64,000 bases of DNA from contig CATQJL010000001.1 in NCBI GenBank assembly GCA_958299035.1, positions 47,432,444 to 47,496,443 on the forward strand, read 5' to 3'. Source of the DNA: Cylicocyclus nassatus. Its lineage: Eukaryota; Nematoda; Chromadorea; Rhabditida; Strongylidae. This document shows positions 1 to 11,594 of the stretch, in pieces. The notes beneath the pieces are model-generated. The model had not been told where the DNA came from and did no database searches. It saw only the letters and a program-made list of their open reading frames with translations. A program made the position numbers and the translations under genes. Positions within the stretch are counted from its first letter, which is position 1. Each line of letters starts with the position of its first letter.

Positions 1-636
1 CCGATGTGGTAACAGCCCGGCATTGCCTTGGCAAAAAAAGCCAATTTTCTTTTCACAATTTTTAGCCATCAAAATTTCAGCAACTTAACATATGGAATAC
101 CTGATGTGGACATTGTATGCGAAAGCAAGTTTGAATTTCGCAGAAGCGTTCTTAACACATTGACAACCATGCAGATTTTGAGTTGTCTGCCTTCCGGGAC
201 CAAAGCCTGTCACGGATCAGTCAACAATTTTCAGTTAAAATCACGCATACTGCCACCTACAGTTTACTTACAGTAGCTCTGAGAGGCGTATTGAACAGAT
301 AGAGGTTATTTCTAGCTCCAAGACAAAAGAGAATTTTTGAAGTGAGTTTCTCCTGGGATAGTCGTCATTTTAGTAAAACTCAAATCTTGACACACCATGT
401 GTGTCAAGCGGTCCCACGTGGTAGTCATTGCTTGACACACATGGTATGTCAAGCGGTCGTCAATGTGTTAACAAAGATCCGATTCTTGGGCAATTACTTT
501 AGGCGACAACTTTTTGCGCTCTAATGTATACTGCGAGAAAAGAACTGTATAAGGATTACATTGTATATTGAGAGAAAAGGAGGCAAGGATTTATATAAGA
601 TAGCATAAATCTCGTTATTACAAGAGTATTTGAGCC
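1..636. other. No supported gene
   Basis: Apart from the two near-palindromes I see nothing definable. A plus-strand reading frame at 28-276 contains AATTTCAG at 73-80, which could be a splice acceptor. The protein is not recognisable and there is no donor or second exon to back it. Confidence 0.4.
386..453. repeat. Two adjacent near-palindromes
   Basis: Two 23-base near-palindromes (386-408 and 431-453) both begin CTTGACACA and end TGTCAAG, and both are followed by CGGTC. Each could form a hairpin of about 8-9 bp. No function can be assigned. They may be the remnant of a small inverted-repeat element. Confidence 0.5.
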
Positions 637-639
637 TAA

Positions 640-1248
640 GGCAGGCGCTATACTCCTTGAAGAGTATAGCATGGCGACGGGGGATCGCCAGTCGCCAATA
701 CTGGCGACTGTGTCTTCTATGCGTGTCGATCGCTAACTAGTTAGGCCCCGGGCAGACTTCACGCGATTTGATCGTCGCGACTGAGTCGCGACGAGACAAC
801 TGTTACAACATCATTCCATGCCGATCAACTTGCATTCGGTTGTGATACTTTTCCAGCCCGACATTTTTGAATGTGAAATGAAAATGAATGGAAATCTTGG
901 CGATTAGATCGCGACGATTAAGTCGCGTGAAGTCTGACCGGGGCCTTACCACACGTCCAATCGATACATATTCCATGTGTAGTCGCCAACACTGCGATTA
1001 GCGATCGCCAGTCGTAGTGATTGGCGATCGCCAGTTTTCGGCGACTACACGTTCGATACGTATCGATTTGACGCGTGGTAACTTGTTTGGTGATGGGCGA
1101 TCGCTTGTCGCTAATATCGGCGACGGGCGATCACCAGTAGTAGCGATTGGCGATCGCCATTATCGGCGACAAAAATCGCCAGTTTTACACGTATTTGATG
1201 CACATCGATCGTCGCCATGCTATACTCCTCGATGAGTATATGCCTGCC
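640..1248. mobile_element. PIF/Harbinger-type MITE (outer)
   Basis: The ends are inverted (GGCAGGC at the left, GCCTGCC at the right) and stay paired inward for about 45 bp through a shared TATACTC...GAGTATA hairpin and GGCGAC. The element is flanked by TAA on both sides (637-639 and 1249-1251), the 3-bp TWA target duplication typical of PIF/Harbinger. There is no coding capacity. The interior repeats the palindromic core GGCGATCGCC and variants. A second MITE sits inside it at 744-945. Confidence 0.8.
744..945. mobile_element. PIF/Harbinger-type MITE (nested)
   Basis: The terminal inverted repeats are GGCCCCGGGCAGACTTCACG on the left and the matching complement ending CCGGGGCC on the right, with one base difference. 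The element is flanked by TTA at 741-743 and 946-948. It is 202 bp long and non-coding, and its target is the interior of the 640-1248 element, so it is the younger of the two. Confidence 0.85.
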
Positions 1249-1251
1249 TAA

Positions 1252-4162
1252 TTCGCCTTTTTTTAGTCTAAAATGATTTGGAAGCACAACCACTAAAAAT
1301 GGAAGTGAGACAAACGCGGGTGGTTCCTAATCCAATAGTTTGGCGATTATTTGAAGTGAAAATTCTTACTGGGCAAAGAAGGAGCAGTGTAACCGGTGCA
1401 GAGAGAGGTATAGGCCGTTGCATTCGACCAAGAGATTTCGTGGATGGGAGAGACAACAGATGGTAAGAGGAACGAAAGTGCGCTCGATCAAGGAGACGCC
1501 GACAAGTTCGCAATGTATGCATGCTACTCGTCTATAGCTAACAAATTTTAAATGATATTGATTATGCTTGAAAATGACTACTTCACTTCGATGGCCCAAT
1601 GTTTGGAAACCTTAGAGGATCCTAACAACTCGAACTACGTGGTTAGGACAAGGGGATCCCTCTAGGAGGGAGAACCGTTGAAAAGCTTCATATTTCAGAA
1701 ACACGTCTAGGGAGACGAAAGCCGAGAAAAGCGATTGTTGAAACTGCGTACGCGATACACGGGGGCGCAATTTTATAGTTTCCCTATATCGCTTTGAACC
1801 GAACACATCAAGCATTACTCGTGAGCAAGAAAAATAGTAAAGGAAATCATCAAGCAAAAATTTGTAGTGATGTACATAACTCAGACCCATTCAACGAGAC
1901 TAATGTAATCAATTAATTGATTACATAAGTATCATTGACTGGATTTGTTGACCAGGTATCCTCAAAATTCAAATAGAAAATTTTTCATTCCATAATTTTG
2001 TACGCTCACACAGCTTATCAAAAGTCGCTTGTTTGATGCAGAAAGAAACTTTTAGGTTGGAATCGAAACTGAGGCGAGCTGCAATGCATGTGGGGTTTCT
2101 GCTGAGTTCTTGCTCAGGGTTTTCTGCGCTTTGCATTGAAAACAGAGCATTTATTAGGTTTTCGTGAGATCTTCGGCAATGTCGTTAGAATTTCGTCTCT
2201 ACGCAGAGTTTTCGTTGTTCTGTCACAGATTCTCTATAGGCAGTGTCCCGGCAAAATTTAGTTTCCCGGTCTCTCACCTCTTCGGAGCCTTTGCGCCATG
2301 CTGAATCCATCTTTGTACTTTTCAGAGCTAAAAATGAAAAAATTAGGTTTTTTCGAGGCTCTCCGTGCGCGCGTTCGCTCCAAATTCCGTGTAAGAAGTG
2401 GGCGAGTCGGAAGTGTGCGGGTTTCGGAAGACGTCCGGAGCGGATTTTGGGCGTTTCACTTCGCTTCAGACTTCAATGATAGATTAGGGTAGAGGGTCCA
2501 CTATTGCAACACTGTAAAATTCCGGCACTTTTTATTGCCGAGACGCTGCCCTGATCAGGTCACATTTACAACTTACATTTGTATAGGGCTTCGCCAAATT
2601 GTGGCTGTCGTACCGGCTACGGATGTTGCTCACGACTCCAAAAGGACCACGCACCACTTAAACAAACGAGATCACCCCCGCACTTTTCACATTTTGAAGT
2701 GTTCAATACCTAACAATAATCGAAAGTGACATAATTGACAAAAAATGTTAAAGTACTGTTAACGTATTGCATGAGCAATATCGCAAACTCAGGGACAGAC
2801 ATCCTTGATAAAACACAGCCTCATACATATCTCTAAAGTCAAAATGAAAAGTGCATTTTCCATGAGCATCTCGAAAAAAGTCGCATTTCATCTACTGTGA
2901 ATTTGCCTATCAAATTTACAATTAGCAAACTCCGTACATTGCTTTAGCACTAGGATGCTTTCTTATTGTAGCGAATTTATTAAAAAATCAATAATTTGAT
3001 TTTTCAGGAAACACTGGTATGGTGGCTATGCATAAGAAAACAGTAGATAAAAACAGATAATCAATCATTTTCGTTATAATTAAACGATAAAAATTCAGTT
3101 CGACCTCTGTTCCAAAGCACAAGTCAGCGCGATCGATATGGTAATTCGTTTTAAGATGGGGGCGTCGGGTCTTTTCTGAAAAAAAATTTTATGAGTTACC
3201 CTGGTGAATGGGTTGGGCAACACCTGGCGCCATCACTTGAAGCTGTTCCCTTCTTCTCCGATGAATCATCACCTTGTTCGTAGTCATCACAACGCCCTCG
3301 TTGTGGGTCACTTTTTCAATATGCCATACAATCCGATTTCAAACTGGTTTCCGCGCTATAAATGCATGTCACTGAAATGATAGAAAGATTAGTTTACGTG
3401 GTTTCATTGCTCACTCATATATCAAATAGTAGAAGCACTCTTTTCTGCTTGAAAGCTGGTAGACGGCTAAGTTTTCTAGCAAAGACGAGTTCTTCACCAA
3501 CATTCTGCCGCTGTATCTGATAATGATTATCATTTCAACAAACAATGCGAATCTTGACTTTGTGTCAACATTTGTACTTTTCAATGCACTTTTGACCTCC
3601 ATGTTGTTTGCCAACGAAAATGCTAATTTATGATCTCTGCTCAACAATTCATTTTCTCTTAGTATTTTAGCATGATTTAGCTTCGGCTTTATTTATTGTC
3701 TAGCTCTACTTGTTCATCTCAACGACGTTTGGGATTTGAATTGAATCTGCTTTTTAACACTCAGTTTGCTTTCACATCATAGATTCTTGATTTGAATGTG
3801 ATAACAGGACATAGCCTCAAAGTCACACATTTTTCGATTGTTGTAAAAAAGATTTCGATGCGGAGCATTTTTTAAAATCGCCTCTTATTCTCATCTTCTA
3901 TGTCACAATAGGTTGAAGTTTCTAGAAAGGAACAGAACACCCTTCCCCAAATCTATGATTATGATATTCGGATTCGACTATGGAGAGCGGGAAAGTCAAA
4001 TTTGAGAGGCTCTCCATGTCCATCAACGCTCGTGGCCGCTGAGCCCTATCAAAGTTTTGATTTGAGGATTTATAAAGATCTTAATAAATTTCCTGCCATC
4101 GATCTCCTCAATCTCATAGGATGGCATCCTCGTAGACTTCTTTTTCTCCCAGCATGATATAT
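1252..4162. other. No supported feature
   Basis: AT-rich, with short reading frames on both strands that lack recognisable protein similarity or splice structure. I see no RNA gene and no convincing repeat boundary here. Confidence 0.5.
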
Positions 4163-4170
4163 GTAGTAGC

Positions 4171-4520
4171 CAGTGGCGATCCCTGGATTTCGGTTCATGT
4201 GGGGGGGGGGGGGGGAGGGGGAGAGGGGAGGAAAGCGACAAAAAATTTTCGAGTAAAGGTGAGTGACGTTCGCCACGCACTCCAAAAATTTTTTTAGGAT
4301 GGTTACTAAAATTTTAGCGGGCCCGTAATTCCCAAATCTTGAGAAAACCCGAAAAGATTTAAGGGCTAATTTGAGTTTTTGGAAAATTTTGAAAATATTT
4401 TGATGATTTACAAGTATAAACGAGTCACTTGTGCATTCCTACAAATTATGTAAGTAACTCTCAAAAATTTCCCGACCCATTCTCGAGGGGGGGGGGACGC
4501 CTCAACCTGGTCCGCCACTG
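4171..4520. mobile_element. hAT-type MITE with G-runs
   Basis: The ends are CAGTGGCG on the left and CGCCACTG on the right, with long poly-G tracts just inside each end. The flanks GTAGTAGC (4163-4170) and GTAGTCGC (4521-4528) match at 7 of 8 bases, consistent with an 8-bp hAT-type target duplication. It belongs to the same family as the elements at 18302-18678 and 22900-23061. It is non-coding. Confidence 0.75.
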
Positions 4521-4528
4521 GTAGTCGC

Positions 4529-5211
4529 ATTGTTCTATTGCAATTAAACCGTGAGCCTACGTTTTTTTTTAATGCCGATTATTAGCCCAGCATTATTGAA
4601 CCGCAAAAAGCGCCAGGTCTTGTTTATGGACCAAAAATGCATTTTGATACCCAAATGCATAGTGTTTTTTCGTGAGCAGATAATCAGTCTTGTAGGAGTA
4701 GACGCCTGCCTGCGCAAGAGAATCAGTGGTAATGACGTTATGGAGGCAATGACGAAAGCATCGAATCACTTTTGAAGAGAAATTCTTGAGAATAGTGTCA
4801 AAGATTAGCATTACACCCCGAACACGAATATAGCCCCAGAAAACTGTTGAGGTTTCGTTTCAACACCGTTTAAAATCATAACAACGTGTGCCACGGGGGG
4901 TAATTAGCACAGACTAACGACGCGGAGACGTAACCGCAGGTAAGTTTCGGGCTAACTTTTCACAGCGTCGGATGAGTTGCACGTTTAGCACTACTGGAAA
5001 GCCCTCTCGAATGCGGTGCGATTAATATAGGAAACTTCTTCCTAACTTCAAAATCAAGGAAATCAGGAAAAACACGCAAATTCTCGTGTTTTTCGTTTTC
5101 TGTCGAAGCCAACCGCTTGAAATTTCCACAAACTCAAAAATGACTCACAGAAATTCTCTCGTTAAAGTTTATGGCCTCGGCACAATGGCCAAGAAGTGCA
5201 CGTTTCTGAGA
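4529..5211. other. No supported feature
   Basis: A plus-strand reading frame at 4551-4775 is open for 74 codons but is not recognisable. Nothing else stands out before the assembly gap. Confidence 0.4.
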
Positions 5212-5711
5212 NNNNNNNNNNNNNNNNNNNNNNNNNNNNNNNNNNNNNNNNNNNNNNNNNNNNNNNNNNNNNNNNNNNNNNNNNNNNNNNNNNNNNNNNN
5301 NNNNNNNNNNNNNNNNNNNNNNNNNNNNNNNNNNNNNNNNNNNNNNNNNNNNNNNNNNNNNNNNNNNNNNNNNNNNNNNNNNNNNNNNNNNNNNNNNNNN
5401 NNNNNNNNNNNNNNNNNNNNNNNNNNNNNNNNNNNNNNNNNNNNNNNNNNNNNNNNNNNNNNNNNNNNNNNNNNNNNNNNNNNNNNNNNNNNNNNNNNNN
5501 NNNNNNNNNNNNNNNNNNNNNNNNNNNNNNNNNNNNNNNNNNNNNNNNNNNNNNNNNNNNNNNNNNNNNNNNNNNNNNNNNNNNNNNNNNNNNNNNNNNN
5601 NNNNNNNNNNNNNNNNNNNNNNNNNNNNNNNNNNNNNNNNNNNNNNNNNNNNNNNNNNNNNNNNNNNNNNNNNNNNNNNNNNNNNNNNNNNNNNNNNNNN
5701 NNNNNNNNNNN
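5212..5711. other. Assembly gap of exactly 500 N
   Basis: Exactly 500 unresolved bases, the same size as the gap at 43518. This is a placeholder length rather than a measured one. Reading frames that cross it are artefacts. The flanks show no adapter sequence. Confidence 0.99.
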
Positions 5712-6460
5712 AATTTCAGCAAGTTTTGTTGCTATCCTTATAGTTTGAGTTGAAGCTTGAAAGAAATCGATAGAAAAAGCCTTGAATTACAATACAAGGT
5801 ATTTCTGATTTCGCGTAGAAGTTTTTTGAGTATACAGGATTTAGTAAGATAAATGTGCTATGGTGAGAGGAAGTTGAATTACACAGGTTTTCACATAAAC
5901 ATTAAATTCGAAGCATTATGCGCCTGGTTTTTACAATGCATGAACTGCCAACATTCACCAAAACGGCACAGCGAAACGTTGTGTAAAACGATCGTGCCGA
6001 CCCAAATGTTTGTCTAGACATGCACTCGAATGCATCACACATTTCTTGCACTTACGCCGGCGTAAGATGGTGAATGATCGGCGAAATGGAATCGTTTTTT
6101 GGAGGTCACCGGTTTGGGGCAAAAGGCGTTGCTGGTGATGCTGGTCGCTGGTCCTTTGTGTTCATATTCTTGAGCAAACCCGTAGCGAATCCAGTGACTT
6201 TCTCTGATTTGTGAATGAGTGGGAAGACAATCGAAGTTGACTTTGATGAAGTGCAGTCGTATCCATATGCGTCAGCATCGGGAATTGATGCTATGTAAAC
6301 AATGTCGAATTAGGCAGGGAAAGGGGAGGGTGGCAGGGGAGGCGTAGGGTGAAGCGCAGGGGGAGGCAGGGGGAGGAAGGGAAGAGGAAAAGAACAGTGC
6401 AGAATCTAGGGGGGAGCGCCCACTCTGGGATTGTGTAGCAAAATTTTAAGTTATCTTACA
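5712..6460. other. No gene; purine-rich tract
   Basis: No coding region is supported. From about 6310 to 6400 the plus strand is a G/A-rich tract (GGGGAGG-like units), a compositional oddity without an assigned role. Confidence 0.5.
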
Positions 6461-6750
6461 TCTTATATATAAAGCTGAATGTCTGTATGTATGTCTGTCT
6501 GTCTGTCTGTACGTATGTGCGGAATAGAAATTTTTATTTCTGAACCGATCGGGACCAAACTTGGCACACATATACTTCGGGGCAGGGAGCGTGTCATAGG
6601 CTACTTTTCGTTATCGATCGATATCGATTTTATCGATTTTTTGCAAAATTTGAGCTACAGGGCTGGGAGTTGGCACAGGGGGGTAATCGAGCATGCTGAT
6701 TACGAATATAATAATGACAGGCCCGGGCGGAGCCGGGTTTGCCAACTAGT
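6461..6750 (+). mobile_element. Helentron-like non-autonomous element
   Basis: It starts TCTTATATATAAAGCTGAAT, followed by a TGTC/TGTA microsatellite, and ends in a GC-rich GGGCGGAGCCGGGT stem followed by CTAGT. This architecture (TA-rich 5' end, internal microsatellite, 3' hairpin, CTAGT end) resembles Helentron/HINE elements of the Helitron superfamily. That assignment is from memory and not tested. The interior has a string of ATCGAT motifs. No target duplication is seen, as expected for rolling-circle elements. Confidence 0.6.
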
Positions 6751-6786
6751 GTGTTATAGGCACAAACAACTTGTGTTTACTTGTAA

Positions 6787-7066
6787 ACTAGTTGGCAAAC
6801 CCGGCTCCGCCCGGCCCTGTCAATAACATATTTGTAATCAGCATGCTCGATTACCCCCCTGTGCCAACTCCCAGCCCCGTAGCTCAAATTTTGCAAAAAA
6901 TCGATAAAATCGATACCGATAGATACAAAAAGAGTAGCCTATAACAAGCTCCCTGCCCCGAAGTGTATGTGTGCCAAGTTTGGTCCAAATTGGTTCAGAA
7001 ATAAAAATTTCTATTCCTGCACATACGTACATACATACAGACACACATTTAGCTTTATAGATAAGA
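6787..7066 (-). mobile_element. Helentron-like element, inverted copy
   Basis: This is a copy of the preceding element in the opposite orientation. It starts at the CTAGT-side end (ACTAGTTGGC on the plus strand) and finishes at the TATA-rich end. With the neighbour at 6461-6750 it forms a tail-to-tail pair separated by 36 bases, a possible long hairpin with arms of about 280 bp. Confidence 0.6.
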
Positions 7067-7916
7067 TAGTCAAATGTTCTTTGAGGCGTGATTTATCGGA
7101 TCGCCACTGGGGAGGAAAGGGTGTGGGGAAGGGTAGTCCACCTCCTTCGAAATGTTCTCCTACATTGCTACTGCATTGTAAAGGCAAACCGATATCATGG
7201 TCGATCTACAACTATCAATTCCGTCAGTTTCATGCTGTGTAGCTATCCTAGTTAGATTCGCAAACCTCATATTTAGGTAGCAATAGACAAGTGACAGTAG
7301 GGTCGCTGTAAGTAGTCGGGGACAGACCGTAAAGTTCGCAATTGAGCAACTCTTTTGTCCAGATTGTTTTACAAAAACTTCTATTTTCATATCTTTTCAA
7401 AGTAAACTTTTACAGATACATTAGAGAAGATACATACAAGATACATACATTAGAAGTCTTACTATAATACTAACGCAGGGATTATGCAAATATAAATTTC
7501 GAACACCAAATAATCAGATCCCAGACAATGATTTTTTAGCAAAAATAAACCGCTAACAGTTCACAAATCATTTCATCTAACAAAAATCTGAGCAAATACT
7601 AACACCTTCTTACAATTAGTACGAGTCAAAAGGGTTGCAATGTTATGCTTAGTTATTTCTATGACACTTTTCTTTTTCCATCACTTTTGACCTCTTTGCA
7701 ATCAATTTCATTGTCAAACATCAAGCATATGTAAGATAGATGCGGCCGAGAGAAATTCTGAAATAAATATGATTGATATTCTTTTACATATAACAGTTAT
7801 AAATTAACAAATCTGATAGACCGTACAACAATCAAATTATAAATAATCCAAAAAAAATTGATTCCAAAAGTTAAATGGGAAACAATGTGAAATCTGAAGC
7901 GTGCGGTTTATAGGAT
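7067..7916. other. No supported feature
   Basis: AT-rich spacer between copies of the Helentron-like family. I see no coding or RNA signal. Confidence 0.4.
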
Positions 7917-8202
7917 ACTAGTTGACTTACCTGGCCCCGCTCGGCCCTGTCATTATTATATTCGTAATCAGCATGCTCGATTACCTCCCTGTGCCAACTC
8001 CCAGCCCCATAGCTCAAATTTTGCGAAAAATCGATAAAATCGATATCGATCGATGACGAAAAGTAGCCTATGACACCCGCCGGTGCCCGAAGTGTATGTG
8101 TGCCAAGTTTGGTCCGGATCGGTTGAGAAATGGAATTTCCTATACGGAACATACGTACACACAGACATACAGACAAACAGACATTCAGCTTTATATATAA
8201 GA
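7917..8202 (-). mobile_element. Helentron-like element
   Basis: Minus-strand copy of the same family. It reads ACTAGTTG at the 3' edge, has the internal ATCGATCGAT cluster and the CAGACA microsatellite, and finishes TTATATATAAGA. Compared with the 6461 copy it has point changes throughout, so it is an independent insertion. Confidence 0.6.
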
Positions 8203-8273
8203 TATATGAGAGTTAGTACAACTACACAGTAAAATTTTTTTCTTGCAGATTCTAACAAACTGCTAAGTTGCCA

Positions 8274-8740
8274 TTAGCAAAAGGAAGTGGTGGCTGAGTT
8301 AGAATAATAATTTTTTGACACCGCTGATCTGTTTGGATAAGGCACAACACCCGAAGAGTTTTGGTAGATAAGATACGCTTTGAAAGACTCCTCATGAAGG
8401 CCATAGCAGATAATGTCTAACTTATCACACTGAATAAGGGCAAATATACTCGGAAACCATTCGCTTTCCTTCTTGAAATGCACAATTTCGTAATTATTCA
8501 AAACTTGAACTTGCAGAAGAACTCTTCGAAGGTTTTTCGACATTTCTCTAGAATAAGAGACCAACCGGGACTACTATACAGCATGAAATGCTCAGTTTTT
8601 GGTAACAAAGCCCTGCTTGCCAGTGTGAAAATTTTCTCAAATTTCTCAAAACCCAAGAAGGTGTTCGAAGACTTTTCTGGTACTTCAAATGGCACTTACA
8701 CAGTATTTGGCGAATGTTGGACAGCAAAAAAGTAAGTAAT
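8274..8740 (-). pseudogene. Unrecognised, probably broken coding fragment
   Basis: On the minus strand two long frames nearly join. One (8695 to about 8498) ends at a stop after CKFKF. The other (8564 to 8274) continues with LNNYEIVHFKKESEWF and reads for some 80 residues to a stop. A single frameshift near 8500 would make one protein of about 150 residues. The composition looks protein-like, but I do not recognise the family. Alternatively, the plus strand offers a possible exon (8517-8731) between TTGCAG and GTAAGT. Only one of these can be right, and both may be chance. Confidence 0.25.
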
Positions 8741-8754
8741 CAGTTTTTCTGAGT

Positions 8755-9697
8755 CCCCAAAGGATGTTTTTGGCGCCAAACATTCCCAACATTTTGCCGA
8801 TATACAAAGTTTTAACTGTCAAAATATTGTCTCAATTTTTGGATTTCGGCAAAGAAACCGCTGCTTCCTAAATGCTCTAAGCGCCGCGTACAGAAGTCAT
8901 TATTGAAAGATTTGATTTCAGGTCCTACAAGAATCATGCTCTTTATGCTCAAAATGTACTTTATTCCCTTCAGATTTTCTGAAAGCTACGTGCCACTTAC
9001 AGACCATTACTGACAAAAATGCCCTACGCTAGAGGTATGTAGCTCTCAATACACAAAGTGGTATATTAATCCTGGGAGAATTTCTCAAAATGCCCGAAGC
9101 GCCGCTTACGAACCGTCATTTACTGAAGTAACTGCTTCATGATCCTATAAAATTTCACTATTAGTGCTTGAAGCGACGCCTCAATTCTTGAATTTTCAGA
9201 ATGCTCTACGTGTCGCTTACAGATGGTTATTCACAAAGAATATATCTAAGAACTAATCAAACTCACTCCCAATGCTCAAAATTCAAAATATTCCCACAAC
9301 CCTAGAATTGATTACCATTTCTCAAAATACCCTAACCGCTTACAGGCCATTAATTGCAGCAAAGAACTGCCATACGATCCCATAAATTTTCAGTTTTTTT
9401 CTGCCCCTACCCTTGAAGACTTACGGCTTGATAGAATGTTTTCTCAGAACGTCTACGTTACAGCTTACACACCTACAGCAATGTGAACGATTTGCCTCGC
9501 CAGTCATCACTTGAATATTACCTTTGAGGCCATGAGTAGCTCGTATTTGAACTCAACAATAATAATACTTAGGTAGGGAATGAGAATTGATGAGATCACT
9601 ACAGCATGTCCACGACCTTGCAAGGTCACATTCATACAAAAAAAACTGGCATGATGCCAAGGAACCCGAAACTAATGATATTATATATTGACTGGCT
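8755..9697. repeat. Old dispersed repeat, copy A, left part
   Basis: This stretch has a direct, diverged counterpart at 21845-23240. Both contain irregular units of roughly 100 bp around a core like CGTGCCGCTTACAGACCATTA. The repeat stops at the LTR element (9698) and resumes at 17836. Copy B reads straight across the corresponding point. Nothing in it looks coding. Confidence 0.6.
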
Positions 9698-9919
9698 TGT
9701 CAGGATAAAGTCTGGCCTTACCTTTACCTGATGTGTAGCGTGCATTTACATAAGACTAATATATTAATATTTATTATCTAGTATAAATACAGGAAAAGGG
9801 GGAAACGGAGGAAGTGCTGGCAAGGTGCAAGCTGCTGGACGCGGTCGTCGGCGGTCATTGTCCTTCAGCGGGCTTTACAACTCGCCTAGGGAGGAACGAC
9901 AGCTATGATGGACCCTACA
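9698..9919 (-). repeat. LTR (3' LTR of the Gypsy-like element)
   Basis: 222 bp, starting TGTCAGGATAAAG on the plus strand and ending CCCTACA. On the minus strand it runs TGTAGGG to CTGACA, the usual TG...CA ends. It contains a TATA-like TAGTATAAATACAGG shared with the other LTR. Confidence 0.75.
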
Positions 9920-9942
9920 TCTCCATTCCTTCGAGAAGCTCG
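9920..9942 (-). other. Probable polypurine tract
   Basis: On the minus strand the bases just before the LTR read GAAGGAATGGAGA, almost all purines. This is where the primer for plus-strand DNA synthesis lies in LTR retrotransposons. It supports minus-strand orientation. Confidence 0.5.
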
Positions 9943-10662
9943 TCTTCGAGCCTCGGCATAGTTGAGGTTTCGACTGTTGCAGTGCTAGTGGCGTAGTTGA
10001 TGTTCTTCCGGGTAACGTCTGCGTTGGCATATGCAAGTGATATACGCCGAGAACTTACAAATTGAAGTGTGAATACATTGAAGTTAAATAGTAAATTTAG
10101 GGATATGGAGCCAGTGGACTGCAAGCAGACAAAACCTTCACCTAGAATCTCCCATGGCTTTGAGTAAGATCGTCCTCGAGCTTGAAGGTAGCTGAGGGAG
10201 GTGTAGGAGACTGCGGAGCGATGCAGTTGACTTGAATAGGGGTTCCCGACATGATGATGGAAGGGATTGGAGTGGAGGTGTAGGAAATGCAGCTTGGACC
10301 GATTGATGTTGGGGGCATGGCAGAAATGAGTTGTTTATGGAGGCAAACGATTTAACATTTGGGGTGGAGTTTACAGCATGTAGAAAATTGTAATATAAAA
10401 TAATGAGCATACGAGGTAGAAGGTATAAAATTGATTAACAACAATTGTATTAAGATATTGTACTCGTAAATCAGTATTGAGTTCATAGTATACGTAGAAA
10501 ATGTTAGATGATAATCTTTAGGCAATCATAAGACATAAGTTAGTAGTGTTTTTACGAAGTTACAAAATGTTCATAGCAACATTTTCTGCGAATAATTGCA
10601 TGTAATAACAGAGGCATAACGAGTTCATATGTTGAATTGGGCACTGCGCACTTTTCTTCTCA

Positions 10663-10851
10663 TCTTATATATAAAGCTGAATGTCTGTTTGTATGTCTGT
10701 ATGTCTGTTAAAATCGACATCGATCGATAACGAAAAGTGGACTGTGACACCCGCCGGGGCCAAGTGTATGTGTGCCAAGTTTGGTCCGGATCGGTTAAGA
10801 AATGGAATTTTCTATTCGGAACATACGGCGGAGCCGGGTAAGCCAGCTAGT
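10663..10851 (+). mobile_element. Helentron-like element, internally deleted
   Basis: It keeps both ends of the family (TCTTATATATAAAGCTGAAT at the left, GCGGAGCCGGGTAAGCCAGC and TAGT at the right) but has lost most of the middle. It lies within the Gypsy-like element. Confidence 0.6.
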
Positions 10852-11052
10852 TCAACATAAGGGCAAATTTGTTTGTTACGTAAAGGTTTTGGTGTTGAGC
10901 TGCCTAATGCAAAAAATTTCTTTACACTGCCTGTTCAAAGAAAATTTTCAGGTGAGTAAAAACGCGACGGTGCGAAAAAATAGGGGAAACAAACTATCCT
11001 TAGAGAATAAATAACTACTCATTGCAAAAGGTATATATAAATTTAGCGAATA

Positions 11053-11260
11053 TTAGGTTGCCCCGAAAGCTTTGTCCGTTTTTTTAAAAGGCCACCAAAA
11101 TACAGGGATTGAACATCGACGAACAAGCTTGGCCGCATTCGATGCGTCTTTTTCTTCTCTTTCCAATAGCTATGCTTTTAGGGTGATACGATGTACGAGC
11201 ACTGAAATAATTACCAAAATATTCAACACCTCATTTTTGGATGGTCCAAGTTTGACTAAA
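11053..11260. repeat. Left terminal inverted repeat of mariner
   Basis: Matches the complement of about 16710-16919 over roughly 210 bp with scattered substitutions. That is much longer than the approximately 30-bp repeats of classical mariners. Confidence 0.8.
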
Positions 11261-11594
11261 TCATACTATATATAAAGCGCAAGCACCCCCATCTGACGTC
11301 ATCGCTTGCGCCAGAGGTGTAAACATCCGACCGTCGTTCTGTGCCGGTGCAAGCGAACCGAGCTGATGACTCCTAGCGGCAGTGATGCCTGTCTCAGACG
11401 ATGTTGATCAAGTGGCACAACCCAAAAAGTGCAGTCACAATGTTGATCAAGTGGCATAACCCAAGAAGTCACTAGGCAAGCTAACTTTCGTATAGTTCGA
11501 ATCGTATCTATGTGAGCAACTCAATTTCGGCTGAATTGGAACAGTTTGGTTCACAATTTCTCTTAAATCTTTATATTCCTTCAATATTACTACA

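Noticed and set aside
5086..5753. Long frames across the N run
   Set aside because: Composed almost entirely of unknown residues over a placeholder gap.
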